Below, piece by piece: positions 10,841-17,503 of a stretch of DNA of 64,000 bases. A program made the position numbers and the translations under genes. Below the pieces are notes generated by a model that saw only the letters and a list, made by a program, of their open reading frames with translations, did not search any database and was not told the origin of the DNA. The DNA comes from Ramlibacter pinisoli (GTDB taxonomy: Bacteria > Pseudomonadota > Gammaproteobacteria > Burkholderiales > Burkholderiaceae_C), in contig NZ_WSEL01000003.1 in NCBI RefSeq assembly GCF_009758015.1, forward strand, positions 1 to 64,000. The letters are read 5' to 3'. Numbering within the stretch: the first letter of the stretch is position 1; each line of letters begins with the position of its first letter.

Positions 10841-10941
10841 TTTCCTCCCTCCCCCGCTGGGGGAGGGCCGGGGTGGGGGCACGCCCTGGTGGCTGAACCC
10901 GCCCCTTCCCCAGCCCTCCCCCCAGGGGAGAAGGAGCAGAG
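10841..10941. repeat. Oppositely oriented pair of GC-rich intergenic repeats
   Basis: 10841-10880 reads CCTCCCCCGCTGGGGGAGGG then CCGGGGTGGGGG. 10901-10941 is a second copy in reverse orientation (its complement reads TTCTCCCCTGGGGGGAGGGC followed by TGGGGAAGGGG). A third copy is at 61123-61163. The layout (short G/C hairpin plus a GGGGTG-type tail, in head-to-head pairs) resembles REP/BIME elements. Confidence 0.65.
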
Positions 10942-12550
10942 CCGGATCGTCCTGCGCCTGTCCGGCATCACCAAGCGGTTCGGATCGCTGGTCGCCAACG
11001 ACGCCATCTCGCTCGACCTGGCGGCCGGCGAGGTGCTGGCGCTGCTGGGCGAGAACGGCGCCGGCAAATCGACGCTGGTCTCCATCCTGTTCGGCCACTA
11101 CACGGCCGACGCCGGCTCGATCGAGGTGTTCGGCCAGCCGCTGCCACCTGGGCAACCGCGGGCCGCGCTGGCCGCGGGCATCGGCATGGTCCACCAGCAC
11201 TTCACGCTGGCCGACAACCTCTCGGTGCTGGACAACGTGCTCATGGGAACCGAGCCGCTCTGGCGCCCGCTCAGCCGGCGCGCCGCGGCGCGGGCCCGCC
11301 TGCTCGAGGTGGCGCAGCGCTTCGGCCTGCCGGTGCAGCCCGAGGCGCGCATCGGCACGCTGTCGGTCGGCGAACGGCAGCGGGTCGAGATCCTCAAGGC
11401 GCTGTACCGCGGCGCCCGCATCCTGATTCTCGACGAGCCCACCGCGGTGCTGACGCCGCAGGAGAGCGAGGCCCTGTTCGCCACCCTGGGCCAGATGGTC
11501 GCCCAGGGGCTGTCCATCGTCTTCATCAGCCACAAGCTGGCCGAAGTGCTGCGGGTCGCGCACCGCGTGGCCGTGCTGCGTGGCGGCCGGCTGGTGGCGC
11601 AGGCGCCGGCCCGCGGCGCCACCCAGGCGCAGCTGGCCAACTGGATGGTCGGCCAGGCCGTGCAGCTGCCGCAGCGCACGCCACCGGCCGCCGTCGGTGA
11701 CGTGGCCTGCCGGCTCGAAGGCGTCAGCGTTGCCGGCGGCCGCGAGCGCCTCGAAGCCGCCTCGCTGCAACTGCGCAGCGGCGAGATCACCGCCATCGCC
11801 GGCGTCTCGGGCAATGGCCAGCTGGCCCTGGCCGACCTGCTGTGCGGCACGCGCGCCGCTGCCGCCGGCACCGTGTGGCTGGATGGCCAGCCCTGGCGCG
11901 CGCAGCCGGGCTGGGTGGCCCGGCACGGCGTGGCCCGCATCCCGGAGGACCGCCACGGAGTCGGCGTGGTGGGCGACCTGCCGGTCTGGGAGAACGCGGT
12001 GTCCGAGCGGCTGCACTCCCCGGCCTTTGCGCGCGGGCCGTTCGTGCGGCGCGCAGCCGCCCGCGCGCATGCGCAACGCATCGCCCAGGCCTACGACGTG
12101 CGCGGCGCCGGCGTGGAGGCGCCCACCCGCGCGCTGTCGGGCGGCAACATGCAGAAGCTCATCCTGGGCCGTGCCCTGCTGGCGCCGGACGGCCGCACGC
12201 CGCGCCTGATCGTGGCCCACCAGCCCACCTGGGGCCTGGACATCGGCGCGGTGGCCTATGTGCAGCGGCAGCTGCTGGCCGCCCGCGACGCCGGCGCAGC
12301 CGTGCTGCTGCTGTCGGACGACCTCGACGAAGTGCTGGCGCTGGGCGATCGCATCGCGGTGATCCATGCCGGCCACCTCACGGCCACGCGGCCGGCCGGA
12401 GAGTGGACGCGCGAGGCGATCGGGCTGGCGATGGCGGGCGCGGGGGATGCGGACGGCCTGGAGTCCGGCCTTCAAGGGGACGACGGCCACCTGCTGGATG
12501 CGGGTCCCACTCGCAGCGGCAGCGGCATCGGGAGCGGATCGCCCCCATGA
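10889..12550 (+). CDS. ABC importer ATPase (two nucleotide-binding domains, nucleoside/sugar type)
   Basis: About 553 residues with two ABC modules. NBD1 has an intact Walker A (GENGAGKST), signature LSVGERQR and Walker B ILILDEPTA. NBD2 has a degenerate Walker A (GVSGNGQ), signature LSGGNMQK, and a Walker B ending VAHQP instead of DEP. This asymmetry is usual for the RbsA/YufO-like family that energises BMP-type importers. The start is uncertain: there is no ATG before the conserved LRLSGITKRFG. The best candidate is GTG 10889, which lies inside the GC-rich repeat pair, so the first ~20 residues (MAEPAPSPALPPGEKEQ) are repeat-encoded. CTG 10952 is an alternative. The stop overlaps the permease start (ATGA). 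Confidence 0.88.
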   Translation: MAEPAPSPALPPGEKEQSRIVLRLSGITKRFGSLVANDAISLDLAAGEVLALLGENGAGKSTLVSILFGHYTADAGSIEVFGQPLPPGQPRAALAAGIGMVHQHFTLADNLSVLDNVLMGTEPLWRPLSRRAAARARLLEVAQRFGLPVQPEARIGTLSVGERQRVEILKALYRGARILILDEPTAVLTPQESEALFATLGQMVAQGLSIVFISHKLAEVLRVAHRVAVLRGGRLVAQAPARGATQAQLANWMVGQAVQLPQRTPPAAVGDVACRLEGVSVAGGRERLEAASLQLRSGEITAIAGVSGNGQLALADLLCGTRAAAAGTVWLDGQPWRAQPGWVARHGVARIPEDRHGVGVVGDLPVWENAVSERLHSPAFARGPFVRRAAARAHAQRIAQAYDVRGAGVEAPTRALSGGNMQKLILGRALLAPDGRTPRLIVAHQPTWGLDIGAVAYVQRQLLAARDAGAAVLLLSDDLDEVLALGDRIAVIHAGHLTATRPAGEWTREAIGLAMAGAGDADGLESGLQGDDGHLLDAGPTRSGSGIGSGSPP

Positions 12551-13608
12551 GGCTCGAACCCCGCACCTCCACGTCCCCGCTCGCGCTGGCCCTGGCGCCC
12601 CTCGGCGCTGTCGCGTTCACGCTGGCCGTCAGCACCCTGCTCGTGCTGTGGGCCGGCGCGCCGGTCGGCCCGACCTGGGGCCATCTGGTGCGGGGCGGCT
12701 TCGGCTCGGTCTTCGCCTGGACCGAGACGCTGACCCGCGCCACCCCGCTCATCTTCACCGGCCTTGCCGCCACCGTGGCCTTCAAGGCGCGCCTGTTCAA
12801 CATCGGCGCCGAGGGCCAGCTCTATGCGGGCGCGCTGGCCGCCGTGGCCGTGGGCGGCCTGCACGGCGGCGAGGGCTACGGGCTGCCGTCTCCCCTGCTG
12901 TTCGGGCTGATGATGCTGGCCGCCGCGCTGGCCGGTGCGCTGCTGCTGCTCGGCCCGGCCCTGCTCAAGGCCCGGCTGGGGGTGGACGAGGTGGTCACCA
13001 CGCTGCTGCTCAACTTCGTGGTGCTGCTGGGCGTCTCGGCGCTGCTCGACGGCCCGATGAAGGACCCCACGGCCATGGGCTGGCCGCAGAGCGTGGCCCT
13101 GAAGGACGAGCTCTCGCTGGCCCACCTGGTCGAGGGCGCCCGCCTGCACACCGGCCTGCTGGGCGCCGCCGCCCTCGCCGTGGTGGTATGGGCCGTCCTG
13201 AAATTCACCACCTTCGGCTTCGACGTCCGGGCGCTCGGCGCCAACGCGCGCGCGGCCGCTTTCGCGGGCGTGCCGGTGACCCGCACCGTGGTCGGCGTCG
13301 CCCTGCTCTCCGGTGCGCTGGCGGGCCTGGCCGGCGCCGTCGAGGTGGCAGGCCGCACCGGCTACGTGACGCTCGACATGTCGCCAGGCTACGGCTACAG
13401 CGGCATCGTCATCGCCATGCTGGCCGGGCTGCACCCCCTGGGCGTGCTGCTCGCGTCGGTGTTCGTGGCCGGTGTGCTGGTCGGCGCCGACACCATGAGC
13501 CGGGCCATCGGCGTGCCCACCTACATCGCCGACGTCATCGTCGCTGCCTCGCTGCTGGCGGTGCTGGTGGCCACGCTGCTGGCGCAGTACCGGGTGCGGT
13601 GGCGGTGA
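12547..13608 (+). CDS. ABC importer permease (first subunit, BPD_transp_2 type)
   Basis: 353 residues, polytopic inner-membrane protein of the branched-chain/ribose/nucleoside permease superfamily. Family features: PLIFTGLAATVAFKARLFNI followed by GAEGQ, the coupling-helix stretch GVDEVVTTLLLN, and GANARAAAFAGV. These match YufP-like permeases of BMP nucleoside importers. Start ATG 12547 overlaps the ATPase stop by four nucleotides. The second permease normally follows directly, but here a 436-nt repeat-filled gap intervenes. Confidence 0.9.
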   Translation: MRLEPRTSTSPLALALAPLGAVAFTLAVSTLLVLWAGAPVGPTWGHLVRGGFGSVFAWTETLTRATPLIFTGLAATVAFKARLFNIGAEGQLYAGALAAVAVGGLHGGEGYGLPSPLLFGLMMLAAALAGALLLLGPALLKARLGVDEVVTTLLLNFVVLLGVSALLDGPMKDPTAMGWPQSVALKDELSLAHLVEGARLHTGLLGAAALAVVVWAVLKFTTFGFDVRALGANARAAAFAGVPVTRTVVGVALLSGALAGLAGAVEVAGRTGYVTLDMSPGYGYSGIVIAMLAGLHPLGVLLASVFVAGVLVGADTMSRAIGVPTYIADVIVAASLLAVLVATLLAQYRVRWR

Positions 13609-13670
13609 GGGTGGGAGCGATGGTGGCTTGTGCCCGTCTTTCCCGTGATGGCGGGGTCGACCCGCGCTCT

Positions 13671-14040
13671 CGTCATTGCGGGCTTGACCCGCAATCCATC
13701 TCCAGGTTCACGTCGAACCGGGACGGTGATCCGGTCGCTGGCGGGTTCCGCGACGGGAGATGGATCCCGGGTCAAGCCCGGGATGACGAAATGTCGGGTC
13801 AAGCCCGGGATGACGAAATGTCGGGTCAAGCCCGGGATGACGAAATGTCGGGTCAAGCCCGGGATGACGAAATGTCGGGTCAAGCCCGGGATGACGAAGT
13901 GCGGGGTCGGGCCCGGGATGACGAGGCACGGGGGAAAGCCCCGCAACTCCAACCCCGTCATTGCGGGCTCGACCCGCAATCCATCTCCAGGTTCACGTCG
14001 AACCGAGGCGGTGATCCGGCCGCTGGCGGCTTCCGAGCCG
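13671..14040. repeat. Dispersed palindromic repeat cluster between the two permease genes
   Basis: Stem-loop cores of the form ATTGCGGG-CTTGA-CCCGCAAT with a CCATCTCC tail lie at 13671-13703 and 13955-13988. An inverted partner begins at 13755 (GGAGATGGAT, then CCCGGGTCAAGCCCGGG). About 50 nt of spacer after the first core (13704-13755) is repeated after the second core (13989-14040), so an ~85-bp block is duplicated. The second block runs up to four nucleotides before the ATG of the second permease. A degenerate core is visible at 13643-13666. Confidence 0.85.
13768..13929. repeat. 27-bp tandem array derived from the palindromic repeat
   Basis: The 27-bp unit (CGGGTCAAGCCCGGGATGAC plus GAAATGT) occurs four times exactly (13768-13794, 13795-13821, 13822-13848, 13849-13875) and about twice more in degenerate form (to about 13929). 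Each unit contains one half of the stem-loop core, so the array probably arose by slippage or unequal exchange from one repeat. Confidence 0.9.
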
Positions 14041-14044
14041 GGAC

Positions 14045-14968
14045 ATGACCGACCTCCTCGACATCCTCGCCAATCCGGCGTTCTGGATCGCCGTGCTGCG
14101 CATCGCCACGCCGCTCATCCTGGGCACGCTGGGCGTGCTGCTGTGCGAGCGGGCCGGGGTGCTGAACCTGGGCATCGAGGGGATCATGGTCGCCGGGGCC
14201 TTCACCGGGTGGCTGGCCGTGTATGCCGGCGCGAACCTGTGGGCCGGGGTGCTGGTTGCCGCGGCCTGCGGCGCGGTGTTCGGGCTGCTGCACGCCTGGC
14301 TGACGGTGGGACTGGCGCTGTCGCAGCACGTCGCCGGGCTGGGCGTGACCCTGCTGGCCACGTCGCTCAGCTACTACGGCTACCGCGTGAGCTTTCCCAA
14401 GGTGAACACGCCGCCCACCATCCAGCCGTTCCAGCCCATGGACTGGCTCGGGCTGCCGGTGCTCTCGGCGCAGACGCCGCTCACCCTGCTGGCGCTGCTG
14501 CTGGTGCCCGCCATCGGCTGGCTGCTGTACCGCACGCCCGTCGGCCTCGCGCTGCGCATGGTGGGCGAGAACCCGCAGGCCGCCGAGAGCCAGGGGGTCT
14601 CGGTGCTGGGCCTGCGCACCGGTGCCATCGTGGCGGGCTCGGCCCTGATGGGCGTGGCCGGCGCCTTCCTCACGCTGTCGGCGTTCAACTCGTTCTACTT
14701 CAACATGGTCAACGGCCGCGGCTGGATCTGCGTGGCACTGGTGGTGTTCGCCTCCTGGCGGCCGGGCAAGGCGCTGCTGGGCGCCCTGCTGTTCGCGTTC
14801 TTCGACGCCCTGCAACTGCGCCTGCAGCAGGCCGGCGACGCCGCGCTGCCCTACCAGGTCTACCTGATGCTGCCCTACCTGCTGTCCATCCTGGCGCTGG
14901 TGCTGGTGGCCCGCAAGGCCGCCTATCCTCAGGCCCTCATGAAGCCCTACCGCAAAGGAGAGCGCTGA
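14045..14968 (+). CDS. ABC importer permease (second subunit, BPD_transp_2 type)
   Basis: 307 residues, about eight to ten hydrophobic segments. Conserved LLCERAGVLNLGIEGIMVAG and the loop PVGLALRMVGENPQAAESQG are typical of YufQ-like second permeases of BMP-type importers. Start ATG 14045 follows directly on a repeat-derived spacer with no good Shine-Dalgarno sequence, which is odd for a translated operon gene. Its stop overlaps the cytosine deaminase start (TGATG), so transport and deamination are coupled. It forms the heterodimeric channel with the product of 12547-13608. Confidence 0.9.
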   Translation: MTDLLDILANPAFWIAVLRIATPLILGTLGVLLCERAGVLNLGIEGIMVAGAFTGWLAVYAGANLWAGVLVAAACGAVFGLLHAWLTVGLALSQHVAGLGVTLLATSLSYYGYRVSFPKVNTPPTIQPFQPMDWLGLPVLSAQTPLTLLALLLVPAIGWLLYRTPVGLALRMVGENPQAAESQGVSVLGLRTGAIVAGSALMGVAGAFLTLSAFNSFYFNMVNGRGWICVALVVFASWRPGKALLGALLFAFFDALQLRLQQAGDAALPYQVYLMLPYLLSILALVLVARKAAYPQALMKPYRKGER

Positions 14969-16245
14969 TGCTCGATCTCCTGGTCACAAACGCCACCCTC
15001 CCCGACGGCCGCACCGGCATGTCGGTCGCCGTCCAGGGCGGCACCATCGCCGAGGTCACGGCCGGCCTGCGCGCGCCCGCCCGCGAGACCGTCGATGCCG
15101 GCGGCAACCTGCTGGCGCCGCCCTTCTGCGATCCGCACTTCCACATGGACGCAACGCTCAGCTACGGGCTGCCGCGGGTGAACGAGAGCGGCACGCTGCT
15201 GGAGGGCATCGCGCTGTGGGGCGAGCTCAAGCCGCTGCTCAAGGCCGAGGACATGATCGCCCGCGCCCTGGCCTATTGCGACTGGGCCGTCGCGCGAGGC
15301 CTGCTGGCCATCCGCAGCCACGTGGACACCAGCGACCCCAGCCTGCTGCCGGTCGAGGCGATGCTGGAGGTGAAGAAGCGCGTGGCCGGCTACCTCGACC
15401 TGCAGCTGGTGGCCTTCCCGCAGGACGGCGTGCTGCGCACGAAAGGTGGCATCGAGAGCCTGAAGCGGGCGCTCGACTTCGGCGTCGACGTCGTCGGCGG
15501 CATCCCCCACTTCGAGCGCACCATGGCCGACGGCGCGGCCAGCGTGAAGCTGCTGTGCGAAATTGCGGCCGAGCGCGGCAAGCTGGTCGACATGCACTGC
15601 GACGAGACCGACGACCCCCTGTCGCGCCACATCGAGACGCTGGCCTTCGAGGCCCAGCGCCTGGGGCTGCAGGGCCGCGTCAACGGCAGCCACTGCACGT
15701 CCATGCACAGCATGGACAACTACTACGTCAGCAAGCTGCTGCCCCTCATTGCCGAGAGCGGCGTCAGCGTGGTGGCCAATCCGCTGATCAACATCACCAT
15801 CCAGGGCCGCCACGACACCTACCCCAAGCGGCGCGGCATGACCCGCGTGCCCGAGCTGATGGCCGCCGGCGTCACCGTGGCGTTCGGGCACGACTGCGTG
15901 ATGGACCCGTGGTACGGCATGGGTTCGGCCGACATGCTGGAGGTGGCGCACATGGGACTGCACGTGGCGCAGATGACCAGCCAGAAGGGCATCCGGGCCT
16001 GCTTCGACGCGGTCACCCGCCATGCGGCGCAGGTGATGCACCTGCAGGGCTACGGCATCGAACAGGGCTGCGCGGCCAGCTTCGTGCTGCTGCAGGCGAG
16101 CGACCCGGTGGAGGCGATCCGCCTGCGCGCCAACCGGCTGAAGGTGTGGCGCCAGGGCCGGCTGCTGGCCGAGACGCCCGAGGTCTCGTCCCGCCTGCAC
16201 GTGCCAGGGCGCGCCGACCGGGTCGGCTTCGTCCGCCCGGCCTGA
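14968..16245 (+). CDS. codA: Cytosine deaminase
   Basis: 425 residues, amidohydrolase superfamily; deaminates cytosine to uracil and ammonia in the cytoplasm. All expected active-site residues are visible: H57 and H59 in DPHFHMD, H210 and the acid E213 in MHCDETDD, H242 in GSHCTSMHS, and D309 in FGHDCVMDPWY. NPLINITIQGRHDTYPKRRG aligns closely with E. coli CodA. A strong RBS (AAAGGAGA) precedes ATG 14968, which overlaps the permease stop. It is the last gene of the importer operon. The uracil product can feed Upp and the URC-type genes encoded upstream, giving a cytosine-to-uracil-to-breakdown route. Isoguanine or creatinine-like substrates cannot be excluded. Confidence 0.93.
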   Translation: MLDLLVTNATLPDGRTGMSVAVQGGTIAEVTAGLRAPARETVDAGGNLLAPPFCDPHFHMDATLSYGLPRVNESGTLLEGIALWGELKPLLKAEDMIARALAYCDWAVARGLLAIRSHVDTSDPSLLPVEAMLEVKKRVAGYLDLQLVAFPQDGVLRTKGGIESLKRALDFGVDVVGGIPHFERTMADGAASVKLLCEIAAERGKLVDMHCDETDDPLSRHIETLAFEAQRLGLQGRVNGSHCTSMHSMDNYYVSKLLPLIAESGVSVVANPLINITIQGRHDTYPKRRGMTRVPELMAAGVTVAFGHDCVMDPWYGMGSADMLEVAHMGLHVAQMTSQKGIRACFDAVTRHAAQVMHLQGYGIEQGCAASFVLLQASDPVEAIRLRANRLKVWRQGRLLAETPEVSSRLHVPGRADRVGFVRPA

Positions 16246-16261
16246 AACGCTGCGGCTCGCC

Positions 16262-16756
16262 TCAGTGGCGGGCTTGCGAGCCTTCCGGCATCAGGCCGGC
16301 AAACATCTTCTGCCAGGCCTGCACCATGGGTGCGACCGCGCCCATCGCGGCATCGCCGAACCCGTTGCCGGTGCCCTGCGGGCTGCGGGACACCGCCTGG
16401 TCGGCCGGATCGCCGGCCAGCGGCTGCCCGAGCACACGCGAGGTCGTCAGCAGGCATTCCTGCGCATAGAGGGCCCATTCCTGCCACTGCGAGTACAGCA
16501 GCGACGACTGGATCTGCACCACCTCGAGCGGCGAGCCGGCCTTGCGGGCACTGTCGGCCGCCAGGGCGTAGAGCGCGGCGACCCGCTGGCTCGTTTGCGA
16601 ACCGGCGAGTTGCAGCGCGCCCGCGGCGCGGAACGCCGCGGCCGCCCAGTCGGCATTGCGGGCGAACTGCTGCGGCGGGATCGTGGGCGCCGCCTTGGCG
16701 GCAGCGGCAACCTCGCGGCGGGTGTCGGACGTGGTGCCGGTTGCTTTCGTGCTCAT
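16262..16756 (-). CDS. Phasin-like small helical protein
   Basis: 164 residues, alanine-rich and almost wholly helical, without signal peptide. The pattern of amphipathic helices (ALYALAADSARKAGSPLEVV, then QSSLLYSQWQEWALYAQ) resembles phasins, the surface proteins of polyhydroxyalkanoate granules; PHA storage is common in this group of bacteria. The gene converges on codA, with 16 nt between the two stops. It has its own promoter candidate upstream (16805-16832). Phasin is a moderate-confidence call; no PHA synthase is in the window. Confidence 0.5.
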   Translation of the reverse strand: MSTKATGTTSDTRREVAAAAKAAPTIPPQQFARNADWAAAAFRAAGALQLAGSQTSQRVAALYALAADSARKAGSPLEVVQIQSSLLYSQWQEWALYAQECLLTTSRVLGQPLAGDPADQAVSRSPQGTGNGFGDAAMGAVAPMVQAWQKMFAGLMPEGSQARH

Positions 16757-17081
16757 GCCTGTTTCCCCTGGTTGGCGGGCCGCGCGTGGCGACGGGAAAT
16801 GGGCAGTCTAGGTGGGGCCCTGCACCGGGCAAGCTAGTCGGGGCACTTCCGGGTAAGCAGCCGCACGGCCGGCCTGGGTTGCGGCAGCGCTGCCCACGGA
16901 AGGGTCGGGCCGGCGATCAGGGCCCGTGTCGGGCTGCACACGCCCGTGGGAAGCGGCCGCCGCCTCTTGCGCAGCCTGGGATCCAGGGGCTATACAGGTG
17001 TCACGCGACCGCGTCGACCGGCCCCCAAGAGCTGTTGCCGGGCTGACCTCCAGCCGCGTGCATGAACCAGGGAGGGTTCTC
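16757..17081. other. Intergenic region between phasin-like gene and 17082 gene
   Basis: 325 nt without a credible gene. It contains the minus-strand promoter candidate for the phasin-like gene. The plus-strand reading frame open through it (from 16926) lacks coding character before the GTG at 17082. Nothing else recognisable. Confidence 0.5.
16805..16832 (-). promoter_or_regulatory. Sigma-70-type promoter for the phasin-like gene
   Basis: On the minus strand TTGCCC (16832-16827) and TAGACT (16810-16805) are separated by 16 nt, 49 nt upstream of the start at 16756. Confidence 0.45.
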
Positions 17082-17486
17082 GTGAAAGCATTCCATCTCG
17101 AGCGCAGGATGATGTCCTTGCTGGGTGACTTCTATCCCACGGGCCATCTGTTCATCATGTTTCCGTCCGAGGCGCAGGCCCGCAAGGCCGAGACGCTGCT
17201 CACGATCGACGGGCAGGACGTCGGCGAGATCAGCCTGCTGACGCCGCAGGACGTGCTGGACGTGGTGCACATCTTCGACGACCGCGACGTCGCGCTGCCG
17301 ACCGTCGGCGCCGAGGAGCGCACGGCCCGGCACTTCGGCGAACTGGCGCGCGAAGGGCACTACGCCCTGCTCATCCCGGTGCGCAACCTGCAGGCCCGCG
17401 AGCGCGTGATGGCCGCGCTGAAGGACGCCGGCATCTCGTGCGCGGTGCGCTACCGCCACTTCGTGATCGAGGAACTGGTCGAATAG
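17082..17486 (+). CDS. Conserved hypothetical protein, small alpha/beta
   Basis: 134 residues from GTG 17082, chosen because GGAGGG lies 5 nt upstream and because the sequence before it reads as non-coding. No signal peptide or membrane helix. The arrangement (HLFIMFPSEAQARKAETLL at the start, then HYALLIPVRNLQARERVMAA and GISCAVRYRHFVIEELVE) suggests two similar beta-alpha-beta halves, as in ferredoxin-like or YflT-like small stress proteins. I do not recognise the family. The gene converges on the EF-G-like gene. Confidence 0.6.
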   Translation: MKAFHLERRMMSLLGDFYPTGHLFIMFPSEAQARKAETLLTIDGQDVGEISLLTPQDVLDVVHIFDDRDVALPTVGAEERTARHFGELAREGHYALLIPVRNLQARERVMAALKDAGISCAVRYRHFVIEELVE

Positions 17487-17503
17487 CCGGGCGCCAGCCG
17501 GCT

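Noticed and set aside
9377..12490. 1037-codon minus-strand frame over the ABC ATPase region
   Set aside because: Antisense to the HupE-like, BMP and ATPase genes, His/Arg/Gly-rich, no motifs.
13768..13929. CRISPR array
   Set aside because: The 27-bp units are directly contiguous without spacers and derive from the dispersed palindromic repeat; no cas genes.
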